From the NCBI RefSeq assembly GCF_016598615.1, contig NZ_CP066831.1, forward strand, positions 1,178,001 through 1,242,000: 64,000 nt of DNA, written 5' to 3'. This document shows, in pieces, positions 24,755 through 33,539 of the stretch. The notes beneath the pieces were generated by a model that was not told the origin of the DNA, searched no databases, and saw only the letters and a program-made list of their open reading frames with translations. How positions within the stretch are numbered: position 1 is the stretch's first letter; every line of letters begins with the position of its first letter. The translations under genes and the position numbers were made by a program. This DNA is from Streptomyces liliifuscus (GTDB taxonomy: Bacteria > Actinomycetota > Actinomycetes > Streptomycetales > Streptomycetaceae).

Positions 24755-26203
24755 TCACTTCACCGGCATCGCCAGGTACTGGTACTCCAGGAACTCGTCG
24801 ATGCCCACCCGGCCGCCCTCCCGGCCAAGCCCCGATTGCTTGATGCCGCCGAAGGGGGCGGCCGGGTTGGACACGAGCCCCGTGTTGAGGCCGACCATGC
24901 CGACCTCCAGGCGCTCGCTAACGCGCAGCGACCGGTCGAGGCCCGCGGTGAAGACGTAACCGACGAGCCCCCACGGAGTGTCGTTGGCGGCGCGGATCAC
25001 CTCGTCCTCGTCGTCGAAGGTGAGGATCGCCGCCACCGGGCCGAAGATCTCCGTGTCCATCAGCCGGCTGCCCGGGTCCACGCCGGCCAGCACGGTCGGC
25101 GGATAGAAACGGCCGGGCCCGTCCGGAGTGGCACCGCCGACCAGCACCCGGGCGCCGCGCCCGACGGCGTCGGCGACCAGTTCCTCGACCTTGGCGCGGC
25201 CCGCGTCGTCGATGAGCGGGCCGACGTCCACGCCTTCCTGGGTGCCGGGGCCCACGACGAGCGCCCCCATGCGTTCGGCGAGCCGCACCGCGAAGTCGTC
25301 CGCCACGGAGCTGTGCACGAAGAAGCGGTTGGCGGCCGTGCACGCCTCGCCCATGTTGCGCATCTTGGCGATCATCGCGCCGTCCACCGCGGCGTCGAGG
25401 TCGGCGTCGTCGAAGACGATGAACGGGGCGTTGCCGCCCAGCTCCATCGAGGCGCGTACGACGGTGTCCGCGCACTGGGCGAGCAGGATCCGCCCGACCT
25501 GCGTGGAGCCGGTGAAGGACAGCTTGCGGATGCGACCGCCCCTCAGGAGCGGCTCGACGACCTTGTCGGCCCGTGAGGTGGTGACGACGTTCAGCACACC
25601 GTCCGGCAGGCCCGCCTCCCGGAGGATCCCGGCCAGCGCGAGGCTGGTGAGCGGGGTCTGCGGGGCGGGCTTGAACACCATCGTGCAGCCCGCCGCGATC
25701 GCGGGCCCGATCTTGCGGGTGCCCATGGCCAGCGGGAAGTTCCACGGCGTGATCAGCAGACAGGGGCCGACGGGGCGGCGCGTCAGCAGCATCCGGTTGC
25801 GGCCGTCGGGCAGCGTGCCGTAGCCGCCGTCGACGCGGACCGCCTCCTCGGAGAACCAGCGGAAGAACTCGGCCGCGTACGCCACTTCGCCCCGGGCCTC
25901 CGCCAGCGGCTTGCCCATCTCGGAGGTCATCAGCAGGGCGAGCTCGTCGGTGCGGGAGAGGATGATCTCGTAGGCGCGGCGCAGGATCTCGCTGCGCGCG
26001 CGGGGTGCCGTACGGGCCCAGTCCTCCTGTGCCGCGACGGCCGCGTCCTCGGCGAGCCGGGAGTCCTCGGGTCCCGCGTCGGCGACCCGGCAGAGGATCT
26101 CGCCGGTCGCCGGGTCGTCCACGGGCATCGTGGCGCCGGCTTCGGCGTCCAGCCACTTGCCGCCGATGAACAGCTGCTTGGGTACGTCGTTCAGGATGCT
26201 CAC
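24755..26203 (-). CDS. gabD: Succinate-semialdehyde dehydrogenase (NADP-type)
   Basis: The 482-residue aldehyde dehydrogenase has the catalytic Cys in GEACTAANRF (about 287), the general-base Glu in MELGGNAP (about 253), PWNFPLAM and KPAPQTP for cofactor binding, and a C-terminal PFGGIKQSGLGREGG. The family members closest in pattern oxidise succinic semialdehyde to succinate. It starts at GTG 26203, which overlaps the TGA of the upstream oxidoreductase (GTGA), so the two are translationally coupled. With gabT in the same operon, the substrate is most likely succinic semialdehyde from GABA; other omega-semialdehydes are possible. Confidence 0.9.
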   Translation of the reverse strand: MSILNDVPKQLFIGGKWLDAEAGATMPVDDPATGEILCRVADAGPEDSRLAEDAAVAAQEDWARTAPRARSEILRRAYEIILSRTDELALLMTSEMGKPLAEARGEVAYAAEFFRWFSEEAVRVDGGYGTLPDGRNRMLLTRRPVGPCLLITPWNFPLAMGTRKIGPAIAAGCTMVFKPAPQTPLTSLALAGILREAGLPDGVLNVVTTSRADKVVEPLLRGGRIRKLSFTGSTQVGRILLAQCADTVVRASMELGGNAPFIVFDDADLDAAVDGAMIAKMRNMGEACTAANRFFVHSSVADDFAVRLAERMGALVVGPGTQEGVDVGPLIDDAGRAKVEELVADAVGRGARVLVGGATPDGPGRFYPPTVLAGVDPGSRLMDTEIFGPVAAILTFDDEDEVIRAANDTPWGLVGYVFTAGLDRSLRVSERLEVGMVGLNTGLVSNPAAPFGGIKQSGLGREGGRVGIDEFLEYQYLAMPVK

Positions 26204-29181
26204 GGTGTGTCTCCAGGCTGGTCGGCACGGGCGGGGGCGGCGGGGTCGAGCAGTTCCGCGAGATGCACGGCGCGGGTTCCCCGGCCGCCCGCGAGCCGGC
26301 CGAGGTGGTCGATCTGGGTGGCGCAGCTGAAGCCGTCGGCGACCACGGTCGTTGAGTCGTCGGCCGCCGTGTCGAGGCGCGGTCGGAGCGACAGGTCGGC
26401 GACGGCCATCGAGGTGTCGTAGTGCTGTTCCTCGAAGCCGAAGTTCCCGGCGAGGCCGCAGCAGCCCTCCGCCTCGGTCACCTCGGGTACCCCGAGGCCG
26501 GTCAGCAGATCGCGGGGGCGGCGGCTGCCGAACGTCGCGTACTCGTGGCAGTGGGTCTGCAGCAGCACCGACTCCGGCAGCGGGGGCGGGCTCCAGTCGG
26601 GTGCGGCGAGGTCGGTCAACGCGCCGGTCAGGGTGTGGACACGTGCCGCGACCCGCCGGGCGGCCTCGGTGCCGAGCAGTTCGGGCACGTCGCGTCTGAG
26701 CGCGGCGGCGCAGCTGGGCTCGGCCACGACGATCGGCAGCTCGCTGTCGGGTCCGCCGTCGAGCCGGGCCACGGTACGGGCCATGACCCGGCGGGCCACC
26801 GAGAGTTGGCCGGTGCTGACCCAGGTCAGCCCGCAGCACAGACCGTCCCGCGCCGCGCTGGGTATCCCGGCGTCGGCGAGCACGCGTGCGGTGGCCCCGG
26901 CCACTTGAGGGCGGAAGGCGCGCGTGAAGCTGTCGACGAAGAGCAGCGCGCTCGGCTTGTCCGCGGTGGCTGTGCGCAGGGCGGACCGCAGCGAGCGCCG
27001 GGAGGCGAAGGCGGGGATCGTACGTTTCCTGGTGACGCCTCCCGCACGCGCGAGCAGCCTGCCGACGAGACCGCGGAGCAGCGCGTTCAGCGGCCTCGCG
27101 ACAAACCCGGCCAGGGCCGCTGTGAGCGGCAGCCAGCCCAGTGAGTAGTGGGAGCGGGGTCGGATCCGCCCCCGGTAGTGCTGGTGCAGGAACTCCGCCT
27201 TGTACGTGGCCATGTCGACGCCCACGGGGCAGTCGGTGGAGCACGCCTTGCAGGACAGACACAGGTCGAGGGCGTCGCGGACGTCCGTCGAGCGCCAGCC
27301 GTCGCGGACGGTCTCGCCGCGCAGCATCTCCTGGAGGGCCCGCGCCCGGCCCCGGGTGGAGTCGTTCTCGTCGCCGGTGGCGCGGTAGCTGGGACACATC
27401 ACGCCGCCCGCCGACGCGTCGGAGCGACAGCGGCCGATGCCGACACAGCGGCGGGCGGCGCCCGCGAAGCCGTCCTCGTCGTGCGGGAAGGTGAAGAGCG
27501 TCGGGCGGCCGTCCGGTACCGGCGGGCCGTGCAGGGCCAGGTCGGCGTCGAGCGCGGCAGGTGCCACGATGACGCCCGGGTTCAGCAGCCCTTCCGGGTC
27601 GAAGGCGTGCTTGAACGCGGCGAACGCCCGGATCATCCTGTCGCTGTACATCACCTCCAGCAGCTCGCCGCGCGCCCGGCCGTCGCCGTGTTCGCCCGAG
27701 AGGGTGCCGCCGTGCCGGACCACCAGGGCGGCCGCCTCCTGGAGGAAGCGGCGGGCGGCGGCCCTGCCGGTGTCCGTGGCGAAGTCGAAGTCGACGCGCA
27801 CATGGACGCAGCCGGCGCCGAAGTGCCCGTACAGCACACCGGTCAGTTCGTGCGCGGCCAGCAGCGCGCGGAAGTCCCGCAGATAGTCCGCCAGGTCCTC
27901 CGGGGCGACGGCCGCGTCCTCCCAGCCGGGCCAGGACTCCCCTCCGTCCAGCAGGCGGGCGGCCAGACCGGCGCCGTCCTCGCGGACCCGCCACAGGGAC
28001 CGCCGCTCCCCCGGGCTCGCCACGAGCCGCCCGTCGGCCATCCGCCCGCGCGCCTTCAGGGCGTCGAGGAGTTCCGCCGCGCGGGCGGTGACCAACTCCT
28101 CCTCGTCGCCGTCGAGTTCGACGTACAGCCAGGCGCGTCCGCCGGGCAGCCCGGTGACGGAGTCCGTTCCCCGGCGGGCGCGCATGGTCGCGACGATGGC
28201 CTCGTCCATGCCCTCCACGGCGGTGGGTGACCAGCGCAGGATCTCCGGTACGTCCTCGGCGGCGTCGACGACGTCGTCGTAGCCGAGGGCCAGCAGGGCC
28301 GAGGCGGGAGCGGTCTCCACCAGGCGGACGGTCGCGGCGACGACGACCGCGCAGGTGCCCTCGGTACCGACCAGGGCGCGGGCCATGTCGAAGCCGTGCT
28401 CGGGCAGCAGGTGCTGGAGCTGGTAGCCGGATACCTGGCGCGGGATCCGGCCGAGTTCGGTCCGGATGAGAGCGAGACGGTCCGCGACCAACTGCCGTAT
28501 CTCGTCGGCGAGTCGGGCGACTCGCTCGACGGACGCGGTGTCCGTGGGATCGGCCGCGCGCAGGCCGCCGTGGTCGGCGATGGCGTGGACGCCGTCGGCG
28601 GTGACGATCTCCAGCGACTCGATGTGGCGGCCGGTCCGCCCGTGGCGCACGGACCGGTTGCCGCACGCGTCGTTGCCGATCATGCCGCCGAGCGTGCACC
28701 GGCTGTGCGAGGACGGGTCGGGGCCGAAGGTGAGCCCGTGCCGCCCCGCGGCCGTCCGCAGGTCGTCGAGCACCACTCCGGCCTCGACCCTGGCGGTACC
28801 GGCCGCGGGGTCGATGTCCAGCACGCGGTTCATGTGGCGGGAGAAGTCCAGGACGACGCCCGGGCCGATCGCGTTGCCCGCCATGCTCGTGCCGCCACCG
28901 CGTGCCGTGACGGGGATGCCCAGTTCCCGGCAGGCGTTCAGTACGGCCGCGACGTCGGCGGCGGAGCGGGGGAAGGCCACGGCCCGTGGCGGCACCCGGT
29001 AGTTGGAGGCGTCGTACGCGTAGGCGGCTGTCCGGCCGCCGGTGTCGACCCGCATCCCGGGGGCGGTGCCGACGAGCAGCCGCGACAGCGCCTCAGTGCT
29101 GTCGTCCGCCGACGAGCCGGGCCTGCGAGGCGGCAGCGTCGCCGCCTCGTGGCCCCTGAGAGGGTCGGGACCGGCGCTCAC
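26200..29181 (-). CDS. FAD-linked oxidase / 4Fe-4S / CCG-domain fusion oxidoreductase
   Basis: The 993-residue protein fuses an FAD-binding PCMH domain (about 60-260; RGGGTSMAGNAIGPG), a FAD-oxidase C-terminal domain (about 270-530; GHFGAGCVHVRVDFDF, LSGEHGDGRARGELL), a 4Fe-4S region (about 590-700; CLSCKACSTDCP) and two CCG domains (about 740-960; GLCCGLTW, GCCGLAGNFGF). The plan is that of fused D-lactate or 2-hydroxyacid dehydrogenases of the YdiJ type. The GTG start (29181) overlaps the TGA of gabT, and its own TGA overlaps the GTG of gabD. The substrate is probably a hydroxy acid linked to the GABA/succinate-semialdehyde branch (for example 4-hydroxybutyrate or D-2-hydroxyglutarate); this is a guess from position. 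Confidence 0.88.
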   Translation of the reverse strand: MSAGPDPLRGHEAATLPPRRPGSSADDSTEALSRLLVGTAPGMRVDTGGRTAAYAYDASNYRVPPRAVAFPRSAADVAAVLNACRELGIPVTARGGGTSMAGNAIGPGVVLDFSRHMNRVLDIDPAAGTARVEAGVVLDDLRTAAGRHGLTFGPDPSSHSRCTLGGMIGNDACGNRSVRHGRTGRHIESLEIVTADGVHAIADHGGLRAADPTDTASVERVARLADEIRQLVADRLALIRTELGRIPRQVSGYQLQHLLPEHGFDMARALVGTEGTCAVVVAATVRLVETAPASALLALGYDDVVDAAEDVPEILRWSPTAVEGMDEAIVATMRARRGTDSVTGLPGGRAWLYVELDGDEEELVTARAAELLDALKARGRMADGRLVASPGERRSLWRVREDGAGLAARLLDGGESWPGWEDAAVAPEDLADYLRDFRALLAAHELTGVLYGHFGAGCVHVRVDFDFATDTGRAAARRFLQEAAALVVRHGGTLSGEHGDGRARGELLEVMYSDRMIRAFAAFKHAFDPEGLLNPGVIVAPAALDADLALHGPPVPDGRPTLFTFPHDEDGFAGAARRCVGIGRCRSDASAGGVMCPSYRATGDENDSTRGRARALQEMLRGETVRDGWRSTDVRDALDLCLSCKACSTDCPVGVDMATYKAEFLHQHYRGRIRPRSHYSLGWLPLTAALAGFVARPLNALLRGLVGRLLARAGGVTRKRTIPAFASRRSLRSALRTATADKPSALLFVDSFTRAFRPQVAGATARVLADAGIPSAARDGLCCGLTWVSTGQLSVARRVMARTVARLDGGPDSELPIVVAEPSCAAALRRDVPELLGTEAARRVAARVHTLTGALTDLAAPDWSPPPLPESVLLQTHCHEYATFGSRRPRDLLTGLGVPEVTEAEGCCGLAGNFGFEEQHYDTSMAVADLSLRPRLDTAADDSTTVVADGFSCATQIDHLGRLAGGRGTRAVHLAELLDPAAPARADQPGDTP

Positions 29182-30437
29182 GGCGCCGAGGTTCCGGTTT
29201 CCACGGCGGCGGACCAGGCCCGCAGCCCCTCGTCGATCGCCGTCTCGTCGACGACGAGCGCCGGGATCATCCGTACGACCTGGTTCCAGGCTCCGCACAG
29301 CAGCAGGAGCAACCCCTCGTCCACCGCGGCCCGTTGCACACGCGCGGCCGTCGCGGAGTCCGGCTGCCCGTCCTCGGTCACGAACTCGGTGCCGAGCATC
29401 AGGCCGAGCCCTCGTACGTCCCCGATGCCGGGGGTGTTCGTCGCGACCGCCTCAAGACCGGCCCGCAGCCGGGCTCCCATCGCCTCCGCGTTCTCGACGA
29501 GCTTCTCGTCGCGTACGACGTCGAGGGTGGCGCGGGCCGCGGCGCAGGCGACGGCGTTGGCGCCGTAGGTGCCGCCCTGCGAGCCCGGCCAGGCCTTCCG
29601 CATCAGTTCCTCGGAGGCCGCGATGCCCGACAGCGGGAAGCCGCTGGCCAGCCCCTTGGCGGTGACCAGGATGTCCGGGGTGACGCCGAAGTGGTCGTGG
29701 CCCCAGAAGCGGCCGGTGCGGCCCACTCCCGTCTGCACCTCGTCCAGGATCAGCAGGAAGCCGTGGCGGTCCGCCCGCTCGCGCAGCCCTTCGAGGAAGG
29801 CGCGGTTCGCGGGCACGTACCCGCCCTCGCCGAGGACCGGCTCGACGATGACGGCGGCCGTGTCGTCGGGCGAGGAGATCGTCTGGAGGGTGTAGTCGAG
29901 TTCCTGGAGGGCGAAGCGGGTGGCTGTCTCCTCGTCCCAGCCGTACCGGAAGGTCGTCGGGAAGGGCGTGACGACCACCCCGCTCATCAGCGGCGAGAAG
30001 CCGGAGCGGAAGCGGGTGCCTGAGGTGGTCATGGAGGCGGCGGCCACGGTCCGGCCGTGGAAACCGCCGTGACAGACAAGGACGTTCGGCCGGCCGGTGG
30101 CCTGCCGGGCCAGGCGCAGCGCGGCCTCCACCGCCTCACTGCCGGAGTTCATGAAGAACAGACTGTCCAGCCCGGTCGGCAGCACCTCGCCGAGCCTGTC
30201 GACGAGTTGCCGCAGCGGCTGGTGCATGACCGTCGTGTACTGGCCGTGGATGAGCGTGCCGACCTGCTCCTGGGCGGCGGCCACGACCCTGGGGTGACAG
30301 TGGCCGGTGCTGGTGACACCGATGCCGGCGGTGAAGTCGAGATAGCGGCGGCCGTCCTCCCCGTACAGGTGGACGCCCTCTCCCCGGACCGCAACCACGG
30401 GCGTGGCCTGGCGAAGGTGCGGCGACAGTGTGGTCAT
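29178..30437 (-). CDS. gabT: 4-aminobutyrate aminotransferase (class III, PLP)
   Basis: The 419-residue class-III aminotransferase has NSGSEAVEAALRLAR (PLP phosphate contact), GGFHGRTVAA, LDEVQTGVGRTG with the Asp that contacts the PLP nitrogen, and the Schiff-base Lys in ILVTAKGLASG. It converts an omega-amino acid such as GABA to its semialdehyde. The ATG at 30437 has a ggag site; the frame is open 50 codons further upstream but into the promoter. It opens a three-gene operon and is divergent from pucR. Related enzymes also act on putrescine-derived substrates, so GABA is likely but not certain. Confidence 0.9.
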   Translation of the reverse strand: MTTLSPHLRQATPVVAVRGEGVHLYGEDGRRYLDFTAGIGVTSTGHCHPRVVAAAQEQVGTLIHGQYTTVMHQPLRQLVDRLGEVLPTGLDSLFFMNSGSEAVEAALRLARQATGRPNVLVCHGGFHGRTVAAASMTTSGTRFRSGFSPLMSGVVVTPFPTTFRYGWDEETATRFALQELDYTLQTISSPDDTAAVIVEPVLGEGGYVPANRAFLEGLRERADRHGFLLILDEVQTGVGRTGRFWGHDHFGVTPDILVTAKGLASGFPLSGIAASEELMRKAWPGSQGGTYGANAVACAAARATLDVVRDEKLVENAEAMGARLRAGLEAVATNTPGIGDVRGLGLMLGTEFVTEDGQPDSATAARVQRAAVDEGLLLLLCGAWNQVVRMIPALVVDETAIDEGLRAWSAAVETGTSAP

Positions 30438-30518
30438 GTTCGTCTCCCGGCGCTGTGTCGGATGTCGCTCGGTCGTTTCTCGCTCGGCGTCTTCAGCATT
30501 TCCAGGGAGCCGGACCGT

Positions 30519-30565
30519 CACAACGTCTGATCTGTCCGCTCCGGGCACGGCATTTGGACGTTGTG
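30519..30565. promoter_or_regulatory. Split dyad in the gabT/pucR promoter region
   Basis: CACAACGTC (30519-30527) and GACGTTGTG (30557-30565) form a perfect inverted repeat 29 bases apart between the divergent gabT and pucR genes. It suits a dimeric regulator that loops or holds both promoters. Confidence 0.5.
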
Positions 30566-30590
30566 TCAACCTCCCGAGGCCGGGCACGTC

Positions 30591-30612
30591 GTCAACGGCC
30601 CGGTCAACGGCC
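30591..30612. promoter_or_regulatory. Direct repeat GTCAACGGCC upstream of pucR
   Basis: GTCAACGGCC occurs at 30591-30600 and 30603-30612, a 12-base repeat step just over one helical turn, with a third GTCAAC at 30565-30570. It ends 64 bases before the pucR GTG. It is a candidate half-site array. Confidence 0.4.
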
Positions 30613-30676
30613 GTCGGGCCGACCTTGCGCAGGTGGCGGGTGCTTGTCAGAGTGGCCGGGCACGTATGGAGGCACC

Positions 30677-32329
30677 GTGAGTGAGGAACGCCGGACGGCC
30701 GGACCGCCGCACGGGGACGAGCCGGAGGCCGTGACGGGGCGTCCCCTCACCGTGGGCGACGTGCTGGGGCTTCCCGTGCTGGCCGCGGGGCAACCCCGGG
30801 TGGTCGCGGGCGAGTCCGGTCTCGGCCGGCGGGTCCAGTGGGTGCACATCACCGAGCTCACGGATCCCGCCTCGTTCCTCAAGGGCGGGGAACTCGTCCT
30901 CACCACCGGTATGCCGCTGCCGGAGCAGCCCGCCGAGGTGCGGCGGTACGTGGACGAGCTCGCCGACATCGGTGCCGCGGCCCTCGTGATCGAACTGGTC
31001 CGCCGGTACCACCGCCCGCCCGAGGCGCTGGTGCACGCCTGCCGGAGCCGCGGTCTGCCGCTCGTCACCCTGTCCAAGGACGTCAACTTCCTTGAGGTCA
31101 CCCAGGTCGTCCACGCGCTCATCGTCGGCAACCAGATGCAGGCGATGCGCAGGACCCAGCAGATCCACGAGGCGTTCACCGCGCTGACGCTGCGCGGGGC
31201 CTCCCCGGCGGAGGTGGTCCGGGCGGCGGCGGAGACCAGCGGCCACACCGTCGTGCTGGAGAACCTGGTCCATCATGCGGTGATCTGCGAACCCTCGGGC
31301 CGTACCGTTGAGGACGCGCTCACCGGATGGGAGCGGCGTTCGCGGGCGACACCTGCCTGCGACCACACGGAGGTGCTCGGTCCAGAGGACTGGCTCGTGG
31401 CACCGGTGGAGTACCGGGGCGAACCCTGGGGCCGCGTCGTCATGCTTCCCGCCCCGACCCGTACCCCACGTACCCCGTCGTTCGGCCCCGAGGACGTGGC
31501 CGTGCTGGAACGGACGGCGATGACCCTGACCATCGCCCGTCTCATCCATGCCACGACCTGGGAGCGAAGCGCTCACCGCAACACGCTGCGGGACATCGCC
31601 GAGCAGCGCCACCGCTCCCCCGACGAGGCCCGTGCGCGCGCCGCCGCGCTGGGCCTGCCCACCGAGGAGTGCCGTTTCCTCGCCGTCCTGATCGAGACCC
31701 GCACCCATCCGGGCGGCGAGGAGCTGGAGACCCGGCTGGCCGAGGACCTTCGGACGGTGACCGTGCCCGCCCTCGTGGGCGAACTGGCCCCCGGACGCGT
31801 GGGCGTGCTGCTGTCCCTGCGCCCCTCGGGGTCCTGGCGGCCCACGGTCGAACAGCTCGCCCGCACCGCGCTGAACCTGGACGCGGGGGCCGTCGTGAGC
31901 GTCGGCTCCGAGGTCACCGACCTCTCCCGCGCGGCCCGTTCCTTCCGCGAGGCGACGCGCGTCGCGGAGGCGGCCCTGCCGCACTCCACGGACAAACCCT
32001 TCTACGAGCTGTCCGACATCGGCCTGCGGCACCTCCTGTACGCGCTGCGCCAGGACCCACACGTCCAGAGCTTCGCCGAGCGGCAGCTCGCCCAACTGAT
32101 CGACCACGACAGCCGGCACGGCACCAGCCTGCTGACGACACTGCGCCACTACCTGGACGCCGCCGGCAACAAGACCACCGCCGCACGCAGGGGCGAGCTG
32201 TCCCGGCAGACGCTCTACCAACGGCTGCACACCATCGAGCGGCTGCTCGACCTCGACCTCGAATCCGGCGAAGACCGGACCGAACTGCACGTGGCCCTCA
32301 TCGCGCTGGATGTCTCCCGCCTGGGCTGA
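30677..32329 (+). CDS. PucR-family transcriptional regulator
   Basis: The 550-residue protein begins at GTG 30677 (ggagg 6 bases upstream). Residues about 20-150 form the PucR sensor domain (LTVGDVLGLPVLAAGQ, WVHITELTDPASFLKGGELV, DVNFLEVTQVVH). A GAF/CdaR-like central region follows. The C-terminus has the PucR helix-turn-helix (about 490-545; LRHYLDAAGNKTTAARRGEL, SRQTLYQRLHTIERLL). PucR proteins control purine, GABA or amine use. It is divergent from gabT and almost certainly regulates that operon, but the effector is unknown. Confidence 0.92.
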   Translation: MSEERRTAGPPHGDEPEAVTGRPLTVGDVLGLPVLAAGQPRVVAGESGLGRRVQWVHITELTDPASFLKGGELVLTTGMPLPEQPAEVRRYVDELADIGAAALVIELVRRYHRPPEALVHACRSRGLPLVTLSKDVNFLEVTQVVHALIVGNQMQAMRRTQQIHEAFTALTLRGASPAEVVRAAAETSGHTVVLENLVHHAVICEPSGRTVEDALTGWERRSRATPACDHTEVLGPEDWLVAPVEYRGEPWGRVVMLPAPTRTPRTPSFGPEDVAVLERTAMTLTIARLIHATTWERSAHRNTLRDIAEQRHRSPDEARARAAALGLPTEECRFLAVLIETRTHPGGEELETRLAEDLRTVTVPALVGELAPGRVGVLLSLRPSGSWRPTVEQLARTALNLDAGAVVSVGSEVTDLSRAARSFREATRVAEAALPHSTDKPFYELSDIGLRHLLYALRQDPHVQSFAERQLAQLIDHDSRHGTSLLTTLRHYLDAAGNKTTAARRGELSRQTLYQRLHTIERLLDLDLESGEDRTELHVALIALDVSRLG

Positions 32330-32336
32330 CACGCCT

Positions 32337-33539
32337 TCAGGCGGCCACCCCGGCGCCCCGCTCGCTCCCCTCTCCATCTCCATGGATCGGCTCTCTGTGG
32401 ATCGGCGCTTCCGAGCCGGTCAGCGGAACGCCCGTGCCGCCCCGCCGGGCCGCGACGATCTCCGCCGCGATGGACAGGGCCGTCTCCTCGGGCGTACGGG
32501 CGCCGAGGTCGAGCCCGATCGGCGAGCTGAGCCGGGCCAACTCCCGTTCCGTCAGGCCCACTTCACGCAGCCTGCGTTCACGGTCTGTGTGGGTGCGGCG
32601 CGAGCCCATCGCCCCGACGAACGCGACCGGCATCCGCAGGGCCTCCGTCAGCAGGGGCACATCGAACTTGGCGTCGTGGGTGAGTACGCACAGGACCGTG
32701 CGCGAGTCCGTCGTGGTGCCCCGCAGATAGCGGTGCGGCCAGTCGACGACGATGTCGTCGGCGTCGGGAAAGCGGGCCCGGGTGGCGAAGACGGGACGCG
32801 CGTCGCAGACGGTGACGTGGTAGCCGAGGAACTTGCCGACGCGGACCAGTGCGGACGCGAAGTCGATCGCACCGAAGACGATCATGCGGGGCGGCGGGAC
32901 GTTCGACTCGACGAGCAGCGTGATCCCGCCGGGGCAGTGCGACCCTCCCCCAGACTCCGTCCGGGGGGACCCCCACATCGCTTCGCTCGCCGAGAGCTCG
33001 ATGGTGCCCGTGCTGCCGCTCTCCAGCATGGCGCGGGCCTGCGCCGCCGCCGTCCGGTCCAGCTCGGGGTGCCCGCCGAGCCCGCCCTCGTGCGATCCGT
33101 CGGGCCGTACGAGCAGGGCCTGGCCCAGGAGTTCGGCCGGGCCCCGGACGACCCGTGCGAAGGCCGTCGGTTCACCCCTGGCGGCGGCCGACAGCGCCGA
33201 CCGGAACACCGTCCGGGCGGGCGCTGTCGCGCGTACCGGTGTGACCAGGATGTCGATGATCCCGCCGCAGGTCAGGCCGACTGCGAAGGCGTCCTCGTCG
33301 CTGTAGCCGAACCTCTCCAGGACGGTCCCACCGTCTGCCAACGCCTGTTGGCAGAGGTCGTACACCGCGCCTTCCACACAGCCGCCGGACACGGAACCGA
33401 TGACCGTGCCCTCGCTGTCGACGGCGAGGGCGGCGCCGGGGCCGCGCGGAGCACTGCCGCCGACCGCCACGACGGTGGCGACTGCGAAGTCCCGGCCCTC
33501 CTCAGCCCAGCTGTGCAGCTCCTCGCCGATGTCAAGCAT
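32337..33539 (-). CDS. XdhC/PaoD-like molybdenum-cofactor insertion chaperone
   Basis: The 400-residue protein has an N-terminal XdhC domain (SVSGGCVEGAVYDLC, LTCGGIIDILV) and a C-terminal Rossmann-like XdhC domain (MIVFGAIDFASALVRVGKFL, VGAMGSRRTHTDRERRL). Such chaperones sulphurate the Mo cofactor and load it into the large subunit. Its ATG overlaps the end of the large-subunit gene by 8 bases, so it is the last gene of the operon. Between the two domains a short stretch (EAMWGSPRTESGGGSHCPGG) is read from what looks like a Streptomyces intergenic repeat (32941-32976), which seems to have inserted in frame. Confidence 0.9.
   Translation of the reverse strand: MLDIGEELHSWAEEGRDFAVATVVAVGGSAPRGPGAALAVDSEGTVIGSVSGGCVEGAVYDLCQQALADGGTVLERFGYSDEDAFAVGLTCGGIIDILVTPVRATAPARTVFRSALSAAARGEPTAFARVVRGPAELLGQALLVRPDGSHEGGLGGHPELDRTAAAQARAMLESGSTGTIELSASEAMWGSPRTESGGGSHCPGGITLLVESNVPPPRMIVFGAIDFASALVRVGKFLGYHVTVCDARPVFATRARFPDADDIVVDWPHRYLRGTTTDSRTVLCVLTHDAKFDVPLLTEALRMPVAFVGAMGSRRTHTDRERRLREVGLTERELARLSSPIGLDLGARTPEETALSIAAEIVAARRGGTGVPLTGSEAPIHREPIHGDGEGSERGAGVAA
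32941..32976. repeat. Palindromic Streptomyces repeat inside the xdhC-type gene
   Basis: The block gaccctcccccag ... cggggggacccccac matches the pattern of short GC-rich elements that normally lie between Streptomyces genes. Here it is 36 bases, a multiple of three, and stays in frame. It encodes part of the inter-domain linker. Confidence 0.65.

Noticed and set aside
26204..28699. Upstream extension of the gabD frame, giving a 1314-residue product
   Set aside because: The extension is Arg/Pro-rich and antagonistic to the well-supported FAD/Fe-S gene in another frame of the same strand. gabD starts at GTG 26203 with a 4-base overlap.
24755..32329. A defence or mobile island in the repeat-bearing middle of the window
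   Set aside because: No integrase, transposase, toxin-antitoxin pair, nuclease or direct-repeat boundary was found. Gene order fits normal catabolic operons.
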